Shown: piece after piece, positions 22,766-34,180 of the stretch
Numbering within the stretch: the first letter of the stretch is position 1
Layout of the letters: each line of letters begins with the position of its first letter
Source of the DNA: Alisma plantago-aquatica
Taxonomy: Eukaryota; Streptophyta; Magnoliopsida; Alismatales; Alismataceae
Direction of reading: 5' to 3'
DNA: 64,000 nucleotides
Assembly: GCA_963693085.1 (NCBI GenBank)
Contig: OY856412.1
Span: forward strand, 349,344,457-349,408,456
Program-made: the position numbers and the translations under genes
Notes under the pieces: model-generated
The model's input: only the letters and a program-made list of their open reading frames with translations
Databases searched by the model: none
Told to the model about the DNA's origin: nothing

Positions 22766-24041
22766 CGTCCCCGAAATCAACAAAACATATTAAGAGAAAA
22801 GAGCAGGGTATTTCCTTCTCATCTCTTCTTCTAGCTCCCAAGTGGCTTTTTTCAACACCACGGTGATTCCAGAGTACTTTCACAAGACTTATGTCTTTCT
22901 TTTTTAGCTTTTTAATTTTGTTATCAAGGATTGACACTGGTCCTTCCTCATATGTTATATCATCATTCAATTCTACTTCCATAGGTTGTAGAACTGACTC
23001 GGTATCAGGGTGACATTTCCTCGGAATAGAAATGTGAAACACCGGGTGTAACTTCTGTAACTCTGGTGGTAACTCTAGTTTATAGGCTACCTTTCTCACC
23101 CGTTCAATGATTGGATAATGCCCCATAAATCTAGGAGCTAACTTCCCTTTTCTTCCAAAATGGAGGACTCCTTTCCAAGGCGAGACCTTGAGATACACTC
23201 TGTCTCCAACCCGGAACTCTAAGGGTCTACGACGTCTATCAACATAAGATTTCTGCCTATCCTGTGCAGTCTTAATCTGTTGTTGTATTACTTTGATCTT
23301 CTCTGTGGTCTGCTGCACAAGATCAGGACCTAGCAACTGATGTTCACCAGTCTCATACCAGCATAGTGGTGATCTACAACGTCTACCATACAAGGCTTGA
23401 TAAGGAGCCATGTCAATGCTATGTTGATAGCTATTGTTATAGGCAAACTCTATCAAGCTTAGGTGCAAATCCCAACTTCCTGTAAACTCGAGAACACATG
23501 CTCTCAGCAAGTCTTCCAAAGTCTGTATAGTCCTTTCCCACTGTCCGTCAGTCTGTGGATGAAAGGTTGTACTAAACCTTAACTGGGTGCCTAAAGCTCT
23601 GTGCAACTTCTCCCAAAAACGACTTGTAAACTGGGGGCCTCTGTCAGAAACTATAGTGACAGGAACTCCGTGCAGTCGCACTATCTCTTCAACATACAAC
23701 CGTGCTAACTTTTCAGTAGAATAGGTTGTTTTGACAAGCAAGAAATGAGTTGTCTTTGTCAACCTATCAACTATTACCCAAATGGAATCATGCCCTTTGC
23801 TTGTCTTGGGTAGGCCAACAACAAAGTCCATAGTTACATGATCCCACTTCCACTGTGGTATGGGTAAAGGTTGCATTGTTCCTGCAGGCTTCTGGTGTTC
23901 AGCTTTAACCTACTGACACAATGGACACCTCATCACAAACTCTTCAACATCCTTATTCGTCCCAGGCCACCAATACATATCTTTCAAGTTTCGATACATC
24001 TTAGTGCTCCCTGGATGCATAACATACATCGGAGAATGAGC
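22743..24041 (-). pseudogene. Gypsy integrase with chromodomain
   Basis: On the minus strand the sequence shows the end of the zinc-binding domain (near 23915-23990). The DDE integrase core follows (MDFVVGLP, SDRGPQFTSRFWEKL, and the Glu in ERTIQTLED). Then come the GPY-like C-terminal region (FRVGDRVYLKVSPWKG, LAPRFMGHYPI, LHPVFHIS) and a chromodomain (VKVLWNHRG and onward) at about 22800-22960. A 1-base length change in an A run near 22847 (element sense) shifts the frame inside the chromodomain. Upstream, the LINE inserted at 24060 cuts the polyprotein; allowing for the insert, the frame is the same as that of gag, RT and RNase H. A stop lies near 23912. Chromodomains direct integration toward particular chromatin; here it is damaged. 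Confidence 0.9.
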
Positions 24042-24237
24042 TTCTTCCAAGACTAATTTTTTTTTTTAAATTAAGCCAGAGGGTTCTCTATTCATCCCAC
24101 CCCTCTCTTGTGGGTGAAACCATCATCAAAAATACATCTCCTGCTTATATGTCCGCAGGTTTGTTCCCCCCCAAAGACCATATAAAAAAACCTCACAACC
24201 CAAACAAAGAAACAACTACAAAAACATCCATGATTCA

Positions 24238-27200
24238 TCAAGCGTCGATCCTCTTATGATGCATATGGATATAGGGCACTCCTCTCTTTTCTAGAATTGC
24301 CATACCTCTTATCTTTCTAGGCATTCTACTGATGTCTATGGTGACAATCACCTCTGAAGACCTTCTTCCCCAATGTCCCACTACTGTCGGAATAGAGTTG
24401 ATAATCTTATGAACCACTGATCCAGAAACCTCCACCCTTTTCAACTCAGATCTTACAGCTCTAACTTGAGCACGCATCCTCCAAGGTTCCTTACTGTTCT
24501 TCCATAATATGTTGTAAGTATCAAGATCATCAAACTCAATGCATGAAATCATGATCAAATGGTCTCTCGCTATCTTCAGTCCAACAAGGACAGCTTGTAT
24601 ATACGCCATACTGTAATCACTAGCATTCAACCATGTAAAGAAGATCATACATATATCTACGGTATGATTTCTCATTAGACCTGTGGTCCATCTTCTTCTA
24701 CCCCCATCTTCACATATGTTTCTCCCAATGGTCAGGTTCATCTTTAAGTTGAAAAGATCAGGTCTCGACCATTTGAGAAGCCTGACTTCCTTCATTCCTA
24801 CCCTAGGCTGTATAATTCCTTCCACCTCCATCCTTTCATAAATATCACTGCCTCGGATAAGAGAAAAAACTTTCTTCTTCATCTTGTTATTAACTACAGT
24901 GATCATGTGTTTCCATTCAACTGTGATCTCTCGTTTTTTATCATCAAAGCGAGCTGCACATCGAATCCTCCAGATGCATAAAGGTATCTGAATCGCAATG
25001 TAACCTGCAAGACACATGTCCAAACTATTGTTCAACCCCAAGATACATAGCTTGACCAGCGATACTATGTCCACTGGAGGATCCAAACCAGTTGTCTCAG
25101 TGAATTTCGACCATAGACTTCTAGCAGTCTGGCTCTCAAAAAACAGATGCTTAGTATCTTCTTCTCGGTGGTCCTCACAGCATACACAACGAGATGCTAG
25201 AGGAATACAACACTGAAGTTTGATATTATCATCAGTAGAAATGGCTTTTCTCGCTATCTTCCAAACCAGTGCACATGCTCTAGGAAAATCGAGCTTCCAT
25301 ATCTTCCCCAGATCTCTCCACTCTTCTGTTCTCGTGGGTTGCAGAACCTTCTTAGCTGACCTCAGAGAACAAATGCATCTTCTATCCGGACCCCACACAA
25401 TGTGGTCATATGTATTATCAATCCAAGCCCCTGATTCCTTGATGAGCTCCATACCTCTGTCATTCACAATCTGACTCAAAGAAACCCAGTCCCAGCCATG
25501 TTCCTCCTCCCAGAAATCATAAACCATGAACGGATGTCTTCGATCACTCGCATAAATGGCATGACTTGCTAGTCTTTCTTCACACCACTTCACATCCCAG
25601 AAACTGACCTCCCCTCTACCAACCGACCATCTAAAGTGTGGGAAGATCTTAGGGAATACATCCCACATCTTATTCCAGAAAGGTGAAGGCGTACTGCTTA
25701 TCTTAAGATTCTGAGGATAAAATTCAGACCTACCTGTATGTGAGTTCGAATACTTCGCTATGCAGTATGTCGACCATAGTGATCCACTATTGATCACTTC
25801 CCAGCAGGATTTAGCTAGGAACGCTTCATTCAACCTTCTTAGAGGAACAATATCCAGACCTCCTTCCTCCTTGGGTGTCGCCACCTTGCTCCAATTAATC
25901 CATGCTCTACGATCATTGTTCTTTCTGTCCGCCCACAAGAAGTTCGAGAACTCTCTTTCCAATCTGTCCATAATCCCAGCAGGCATCCCAATTGCCGCAG
26001 CAGTATACACCGTTATAGACGCCAGAACTTGAGCAATGAGGAGTCTTCTGCCCATGAAAGATAACAGTTTCGACTTCCAATTGGCTATCTTCGTGTTCAC
26101 CTTCTTAACTAAGAAATCAAAGTCATTGAGTCTTGATTTACCCTTCGATATTGGGACTCCAAGATATACGAAAGACTTCACTGATCCATCAATGTCTAAA
26201 GATCTTGCAATATCATCTGCAACATGTGAATCCGATCCACCTACTACACAAACCAATTTACTTCTGTTTATCATCTGCCCTGTAGCTTTCTCATACGACT
26301 CAAACACCTCCTTCACAGCTAGAACTGAGCTAGAAGACGCATTGAAGAACATAACAATGTCATCAGCATATAGGAGGAGGGTTGGAGCTATAGCGTTGCC
26401 TCTAGTGTGAAAACTCTTGATTTGTTGTCCAGACGTCATCTCTCTAATTCTTCTACTCAGTAATTCTTCAAATATTATAAACATAAAAGGAGAGATCGCG
26501 TTACCTTGCTTCAAGCCCTTCTCTATCTTGAAGAAACCTGCGGTTTCATCACCCACTGTGACCGTAGTCCATGTATTCTTAAAGAAGCTCATGCAAATAT
26601 CAACGACGTCTTGTAGGAAACCGAAGGCACAAAGACACTTTTCTAACACGTTCCAATCAACTCTGTCATAGGCTCTCGACATATCGAATTTCACAATCGC
26701 ATTCGGAGAGTCTTGTCCTTGATTAATATCATGCGAAATCTCCTTTGCAAGGCGGATATGATGCGTGATGTCTGTGCCTTTCAGAAAAGCCCCTTGCGAG
26801 GGGGAAATCATCTTCATCATCAGCGGAGTCAGCATGTTACTAAGTACTCTCGCTAGAATTCTCAACGACAAATTTTCAATGGAAATCGGTCTGAAATCAA
26901 ACCCGAGGTTCTCCGGAGCATCATTCTTAGGTATAAGAAGGATCCTACTAAAAAAAGACCTCGATGGCACTTCTGTCCTTGAAAGAAAGCTTTGGCCAAC
27001 GCCAAGAAGTCATTCTTAATCACTACCCATGCTTCAGAGAAAAAGAGTAGTGTAAAACCATCTGGTCCGGGCGCCGTGTTACTATCCATCTCCTTTATCG
27101 TGTTACTGATCTCTTCCTCCGTGGGAATCATCGTAAGGGAGCAGCTATCATCGGATGATAAAACTTCAGGGATATAATGTAGAAACTGCAAAAGTTTGTC

Positions 27201-28475
27201 TTCATCAGTACCTCCACCATCTTTGAACAAATCTTCGTAGTGTCTAGCAGCTTCCTCTGCTATGGCAACAGGGTTTGACTCCATTGATCCATCAGGTAGG
27301 ACCACAGAGCTGACGGTCCTGCGCCTTCTTCTGTACTTCACAATAGCATGATAGAATTTGGTATTTCTTTCCCCGTCTTCAAGCCAGTTGATCCTTGCCC
27401 TCTCTCTCCATAAATTTTCTTCCATGTCAAGCAGATGATCAAGTTCAGCTTCAGAGTTCTTTAAACTCAACTCATTGATAGGGACCGGGTTCTCATCAAA
27501 GGCCATTTGAGTCGTGTAGACAATGTCCTCAAGATCTTTGATTTTCTGTTTAATATCTCCAATTGTGTTCTTACTCCAATCACGAAGGATACCTCTGACC
27601 TTCTTCAACTTTTGACAGAAAACAAAAGACGGGTGTCCAACCACTTCTTCTCCCCATGCTTGTTCAATAAGATCTAAGAATCCATTCTCTTTAAGCCAAG
27701 ATGACATGAAAGTAAAGTGGCCTTTCCTCTGCGTTTGAACTTGCTATCCAGGAATAGGGACAATGGGACAATGGTCCGAAACTCTCGATCTTGTGAGGTG
27801 GACAGTTCGAGTAGAAGGTCTCTCCCCCTCCCATCTTCCATTAACTAGCACCCGATCCAACCTCTCCCAAACAGTGGGTGTGAGAATTTGTTTATTTACC
27901 CAAGTATAGCGGCTTCCATCATAGCAGACCTCACTTAGCATATTGTCAGCAATCATAGAATTAAAGTCGAACATGTCCTGAAACACGGGGGCGTTGCCAC
28001 CTCTTTTTTCCCTCGGATCCCTCACTATGTTGAAGTCCCCTGCAATCATCCAGCAATCATCTTCAAAGTCCGTCGCCAAGCACCTGATATCATTCCATAA
28101 AGTTCTTCGTCTCAAAGCATCACAGCTTGCATAAACCACAGTGACATAGAAAAAGGAACCATCATCTTTCTCTCCTCTGAAAGTGATATGCTGATCGGTC
28201 TTCTTTATCACTATTGGTCTCAGGTTTGCATCTACATAGCACCATATCTTCCCCTCCTCTTCATCATTGTCCGCTACCCAGTCCAGCCGAACAACATCAA
28301 GAAGCTCCTCTGCTACCTCCGCGTGAAGAAATGGTTCAAATAAACAGACAATGGCAGGTCTAAATTTACTATAAAGCCTGCTCAACACCCTTCTAGTTGG
28401 GTTGTTTGCAGCCCCTCTTATGTTCCAAAAAATAGTTGTATTATCCATAAAACTATGTAACCCAATCATCCTCAT
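24238..28475 (-). pseudogene. LINE ORF2: endonuclease and reverse transcriptase
   Basis: The N-terminal part (28475-27744) is an apurinic-type endonuclease with FWNIRG, CWMIAGDFNIV, LDRVLVN and VSDHCP. A linker (27707-26862) leads to the reverse transcriptase, with FRPISI, VKFDMSRAYDRVDW, GLKQGNAISPFMF and the catalytic YADD near 26340-26380. A zinc-binding zf-RVT-like segment (around 25150-25200, CVCCEDHREEDTKHLFFE) follows, then a degenerate RNase H-like C-terminus ending at 24238. Two lesions break it: an in-frame stop at 27744-27746 after the endonuclease, and a frameshift near 26950-26980 beside an A/T run. The 2.7-kb RT frame is otherwise open. Confidence 0.93.
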
Positions 28476-28639
28476 CCCCCACGTCGCCTAGCGACTGTTC
28501 CACCACCCTTCTTCCTCACTATAATCATCAAAACCATGTCTGTCATCATCAGAAAATCTTCTATACGGAGAGTCTCTTCCCCTTCTAGTTCTCGTGTTAG
28601 AGCTATATATGTCATGATTGTTAAGGATCGATCACCCTC

Positions 28640-30399
28640 TGGTTTTATCAGTCCTTCTAACCCTGCTCGTTCTATCAAACTCAAAGTCGATGTAGTCGTC
28701 CAACCTTCTATTATGAAGGATCCTTCTATGACCTTCTTCGTCAACAATGATTCTTCTCTGAGGATTATCATCTCTATGATAATACCTTCTAGGTGATGGG
28801 TCTCGCTTTCCTCCTTCTCCCCTTCTATCATCTTCCCTCATACGGGAACCATTCTCCACAAATAATTACGTTGTGTTCGTATCCATCGTCTTCTCAGCTC
28901 CATCATTCACTGGGTTGATGATCTCCTATTGCTTCTCGGTTCCATACAACACCTCGTGAGGAATCTCAAGTTCCACCCCTAACTCCGTGAAGGTGAACCT
29001 GTTCACTCCCACCGGTCCCCTCGCCACCATGCCTAAATGAATGGCAGTTCTTCTGTTCCCATAAGTGAGGTTAATGAATTGAGGAACGTCTTCACTAAAG
29101 GCTTCCACTTGTATAAGAATTCCTGATATGTCATCCGTGTCCGTCCCTCTGCCAATCAGAAATATGAACAACCTTGCCAAAAGGTTTAATCATAGCTTCC
29201 ATAGATTCATCATCTCTGCATATCAACGACATATCCATCACCCAAAACCAGAATGATTCCTTCTTACAGTGTCTCTCTCCCAGAAGCATATGACTTGTAC
29301 CAATCTTCAAACCACGAAACAAAGGCAAACCTTTGTCAGCCATGTCTTTCGCCTCTTCAGGACAAGAAAAGAAAGCTACCGCCTTTTTGTTAGCACTCCT
29401 ATATAGGTCTGCTGATGATGGCCACCATCTGCGAAGGAATGGATGTAGCTCTGTCCATGTAATACTATTCGGCCAAGATATTTCGATTGCTCGCTTCAGA
29501 GATATATCTCTGCTCGTTCTCCTGTCATCATCCATCCCTAAATCAACATTTATCCTCTTCGGCGTGTGTTGAGGAGCTCCCCTCGCTGGCACACCGATTG
29601 GCGGAGCCAGTAAAGGTGGAAACGTCCAGTTGGACTGCAAGTTCGGAGCTTGATGCTGGATCCTCTTCTGCTGACAGTGCGCGGCAACATGGCCTGGTTG
29701 GCGGCATTGATAACACACCTTGCTTTTCCAACACTGCGATTGCCAATGCCCTCTCCCAAGACACCTAAAACAAGTGTCATGCAGTACTCCGTACAGCTGC
29801 GTTCTCCTAGGCATGCTTTCATGCTTTCTCGATTGCTCCTTAGTCTGATTCTGTTGTTGGGGTGACTCCTGTCGTTCCACGATCCTTGGAATCTCTTCAC
29901 TGCCGTTCATATTGTCGTTCCTACCCTGCTCCACCCTATGCCCTTCTGATGACTCTTCCTCTCTTCTATTCTGAGTCCCCGATGGATATCCTCTATCCAT
30001 ATTGACCTCTCCCTGTTCCTTTTGGGTTGCATTATCGTCAACCACTAAGCATGCATCTTCCCACAGTGGAACTGTCTCCGAAGAGACAATAGCCTGCCCA
30101 TCCGTCTCGTTCTGACGATCATCTTCTTCATGTCGAGACAAGGGCCGTTTTCCAGATTGAAGGGTCTCTGACTGTGTCGCGCTTTCATGAGGGACTTGTT
30201 CCAGCAGCATCTGTGGAGGCGGCGATCTCAGAATATTCCTCAGATCCGGGAGTATCGCCTCTGGTTGCACCATAGAAGATGTGAACCTATCTCTACGTTC
30301 AAGGATGTATTGCTGAGCGCGATACTCTCGCACGCTCTGCCGAGTAACCCTTCTGAGAAGGGGAGACTGAAGCATCGTTCTCCAACTATCAGGCCACAT
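28640..30399 (-). pseudogene. LINE ORF1: nucleic-acid-binding protein with zinc knuckles
   Basis: The frame starts MWPDSWRTML and holds a charged, low-complexity N-terminal half. Two CCHC knuckles follow at about 29690-29790 (CFRCLGRGHWQSQC and CYQCRQPGHVAAHC). A C-terminal region (SFWFWVMDMS, IKPFGKVVHI) resembles the DUF4283-type fold of plant LINE ORF1, though here it lies after the knuckles. A frameshift near 29135-29150 moves the frame, which then reads on to a TAG at 28926. Beyond that an Arg/Asp-rich tail continues to about 28635. Such proteins bind the element RNA in the ribonucleoprotein. Confidence 0.8.
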
Positions 30400-30714
30400 A
30401 TGTTCTTTACGTACCTATGGAAGAAAACCTTCTATCTCCTCCTATAGCAAAGGTTTATCCATCAGCGATCGTCAAAAAAAAGGGAAAGATGTTAGGGGGT
30501 GGACTCCGGAGGGCGGAGTGCCCACCCGGAGGGTGTGTCGGCGGCCGCCGCCGGCGGAAGGTCGGATCTTTCTTGGATCTCACGCTAATCGCCCGCCGCC
30601 ATCAAACCCTAGCAGAGCTTTTTCCCCGTATGTAATTTGATATTATTCTTCCAAGACTAATTTCCTCAAGTTATCCACATCCGACACTATCATCCTCCCA
30701 TGATAACATGCCAC

Positions 30715-32577
30715 CTAGTCATCTGAGTCATGGAAAGCATCTCGCTTCTCATCACCATACTCCGATCTGATCTGCTGAACTGTAGCATCAACTTGTTGTG
30801 CCTCCTTGATCTGCTCTCTTAGAGTAGGTTTTATATGCATCTCAACTAACAATCCAGCTAACAATGACACTCTCAACCGTACATTGTCTTGCCTTAAAGA
30901 GATAAGCATATCTCTCCTAGAGCATACTAAAGAGTTTAGTTGTACCCTATCCATGGTTGATGTTGCTGATTTCCTACTCAAGGCATCTGCAACTACATTG
31001 GCCTTCCCTGGATGGTAATCAATTGTACAATCATAGTCCTTGATTAACTCCATCCAGCGACATTGTCTCATGTTAAGTTCATGCTGAGAGAAGATGTACT
31101 TAAGGTTCTTATGATCGGTGAAAATCTGGAATGTCTCTCCGTAGAGATAATGTCTCCAGATCTTCAAGGCATGAACCACAACAGCTAACTCCAGATCATG
31201 TGTCGGATAATTCTCCTCGTGTTTCTTAAGCTGTCGAGAAGCAAAAGAAATCACTTGCTTATCCTGCATCAACACACATCCGAGTGCATTCTTGGAGGCA
31301 TCACAGAAAAATATGTATCATTTACCTTGCTCAGGTAACACAAGTACATGTGCACTTGTCAACCTCTCCTTCAACAGCTGGAAAGACTGCTGGCACTTAT
31401 CACTCCAGACAAAAAGAACATCCTTCCGGGTCGACTTAGTCAAGGGTAGGGCTATGGAACTAAATTTCTTAATGAACCTTCGGTAATAGCCAGCCAACCC
31501 TAAGAAACTATGGATCTCCGTCGGTGTCTTTGGCTGTTCCCATTGTAGAACATATTCTACCTTTTTAGGGTCAACACGAATACCCGAGGCAGATATCACA
31601 TGTCCAAGAAAAGATACTTCCGAAAACTAGAACTCACACTTGCTAAAATTAGCGTATAGCTTATGTTCTCTTAGAAAAGTTAGAGCCTGACGAAGATGTT
31701 GTTCATGCTGCTGAGCATCTCTACTATAGATCATAATGTCATCTATGAAGACAACAATGCACTGATCGAGGAAAGGTCAGAAGATTCTATTCATGAGTTC
31801 CATAAATGTAGCTGGTGCATTAGTTAGTCTGAACGACATAACTGTGAACTCATAGTGACCATACCTTGTCCTGAAGGCAGACTTGGATATGTCACTATCC
31901 TTAATACGGAGTTGATGATATCCCGACCTCAAGTCTATCTTTGAGAAGACGGTTGCACCACACAACTGGTCAAAGAGATCATCAATCCTCGGCAAAGGGT
32001 ACTTATTCTTTATTGTTACTTTGTTTAGTTGTCTGTAATCAATGCACAACCGCATTGATCCATCTTTCTTTTAAAAAAAAAGAACTGGAGCACCCCAGGG
32101 TGAAGTGCTCGGTCAGATGAAACCCTTCTCAAGCAACTCCTACAGTTGTTTCTTGAGTTCTGCCATCTCAACAGGCGCCATCCTATACAGTGTATGTGCT
32201 ATAGGTTGTGTATCTGGGATCAAATTGATTTCAAAATCAATTTCCCGAGGCTGTGGCACACCTGGAAGTTCTTCAGGAAACACATCTTCAAATTCCCTGA
32301 CTACAAAAACTTCAGCAGGGTTAGGACTCTCCATGGTAGTATCTACCACATGGGCCAAGAACGCATAACATCCTTACCTCATCAGCTTTTCAGCAACCAT
32401 AGCTGACACAAAACAGGTAGGTAGAATCTTTCTCTCTCCTTGAAAGATCCATGTGTTGCTATCATCAGCAAACACAGCCTGCTTGGATTCACAATCCAAG
32501 ACGACCCTATACCTTTCCAAGGTATCCATCCCAAGGATTATGTCAAATCCTTGCATCTCAAGTGGTATTAGATCCAC
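30715..32577 (-). pseudogene. Gypsy protease end, reverse transcriptase and RNase H
   Basis: Minus-strand segments, all in one frame, give the protease C-terminus (GFDIILGMDTLERY) and the RT. The RT shows [34 protein letters not shown] and the catalytic FIDD near 31740-31750. RNase H follows ([48 protein letters not shown]). The frame is interrupted by nonsense codons, among them those at about 32374, 32140, 31777, 31318 and 30715. After 30715 it would lead into integrase, but the LINE is inserted at 30646. Confidence 0.92.
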
Positions 32578-34047
32578 TTGAATGTGGTGATCAGAAAAGA
32601 AGAGGATGCAGGGAGAACATACCTCCTACAACACAGCAGACCCTCTCAACGGAGTCTCAAGCAATAGACTATCTGCCCTATGACTGACTGTCATATTGCA
32701 GTTACGAATCACTCTTCGAGTGATGAAGGAGTGCGTAGCACCCGGGACAATCAAAACAGATACAACAAAGGCTGTAGACATATCAGAATATAACAACTCC
32801 TTCTAACCTGCTACAACCCGCAGATTGATCACTGCATCAGGTGGGTTCATTGCATAGAACCTTGCTGTCACCTGAGGTTGATTTGGTGCTGACGATCCAG
32901 CTTGGGATGCTTGTCCACGTCCTCTAGCTGCTCCTTGGAACTGCCTTCTCTGGGATCCTTGCTGACTTTGCCTCTATGGCTGTGTCACACTTACAGGCCT
33001 AGCTCTACAGTCCTTCATCAGGTGTCCCACCTTCCCACAGATGTAGCAGCTTCTTTCCAGTTGTTGTGGTCTTGGTGGTCCTGTAACTGACATCGATGCT
33101 GAACTACGAGCCCCTTGTAGTGGTAGGCTTCGTCCTCTACCTCTACTCGGTGTCCACCGTGTCTGAGCACTAGGTCTAGGTGGTGGTAGTGTAGGAGCAG
33201 AATATCTAGGCTTCTTGAAGTCTCTAGATGAAGATCCCTGGAACTGAGGATATCTCTTATGGGTTTGCCTCTTTTCAACTATAGATATTTCTATCCTTTA
33301 GACTGACTCAACAAAGGTAGCAAACCTTTCCCGATTTTCTAGGGTAGACACGGGAGTAGTAAACTCAGCATTCAACCCTTTCTCGAACCGCCTGATCCTC
33401 TCTTCATCTGTAGCAGCCATGTGCAGACAGAACCGCAACAACTCCATGAACTTAGCTTCGTATTCGCTAATGTTCATCAGAACTTGCCTCAACCTCTCAA
33501 ACTGAGAGATTTTCTCATCCAGGATCGTCTTAGGGAAATATCTATTGATAAATTCCCGTTGGAAGACTTCTCACGTATCCTCCACACCTGGCCTCTTCTG
33601 CTCTTCCATGGTCCACCAGTGACCAACACTCCCTTTGAGAAGATAGACAACATGTCTAAACTTCTCATCTTCTGGGATGTTCAGAATTCTAAAAGCTTTC
33701 TCTAACTCGGTCAACCACAAATCGGCATCTGCAGGGTCAGCTGTTCCAAAGTATTTGGTTGCTCCGACATGATGAAGTCGTTCGAATGTCTTACCGATAC
33801 CTTGTCCTTCTGGTTGGGCAGGTGCCCTAGGTGCAAGCATGGGCATTCTGTCTGTGATGTGTGTCATGGCAGTCATAAACTGCCCGAACATAGTCTGGAT
33901 AGCTGGGTTACCCATGTCAGCTGGGTCAAATTGAGGTGGCTCCATGGGTGGCTCAGGTACATGTTGCTCTATCTCCGGGTTTCTTGCACCTTCTCGGGGT
34001 GCAACAACACTACTTTCTGCCACATACTCCTCATGTGGTCCAGACAT
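32578..34047 (-). pseudogene. Gypsy gag with zinc knuckle and protease start
   Basis: Gag begins MSGPHEEYVAESSV. It includes the retrotransposon gag core (KYFGTADPADADLWLTELEKA, WWTMEEQKRPG, then FEKGLNAEF) and one CCHC knuckle (CYICGKVGHLMKDC) at about 33014-33056. A Ser/Arg/Pro-rich linker precedes the knuckle. Stops lie at 33571-33573 and 33298-33300. The protease start, with a GATHSFI-type active-site region in place of DTGAS, is near 32700-32740. Gag forms the particle and packages the RNA. Confidence 0.88.
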
Positions 34048-34160
34048 CCTTACTTATCTTCTTCTCCTGATGAGCAGAAGACTCTATTAGATATACTGGA
34101 AAACACTAAGAACAGACTCGACATCCTAAGTCCTATGTCTCTGTAGACTCAGCAAACCTA

Positions 34161-34174
34161 GAGCTCTGACACCA
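34161..34174 (-). promoter_or_regulatory. Gypsy primer-binding site
   Basis: Six bases inside the 5' LTR (element sense) the minus strand reads TGGTGTCAGAGCTC. This differs by one base from the usual TGGTATCAGAGC site complementary to the 3' end of initiator methionine tRNA, which primes minus-strand DNA synthesis. Confidence 0.75.
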
Positions 34175-34180
34175 CTAAAT

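Larger units (their letters stand above)
24060..30645 (-). mobile_element. Full-length L1-type LINE nested in the Gypsy element
   Basis: The element lies between perfect 18-bp copies of TTCTTCCAAGACTAATTT (24042-24059 and 30646-30663). It ends in a poly(A) tail on the minus strand (T run at 24058-24067). It has a GC-rich 5' UTR (about 30400-30645), ORF1 with zinc knuckles, and ORF2 with endonuclease and reverse transcriptase. It lacks LTRs. At 6.6 kb with both ORFs and an apparent 5' UTR it seems not to be 5'-truncated, which is unusual for a LINE copy. Confidence 0.95.
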
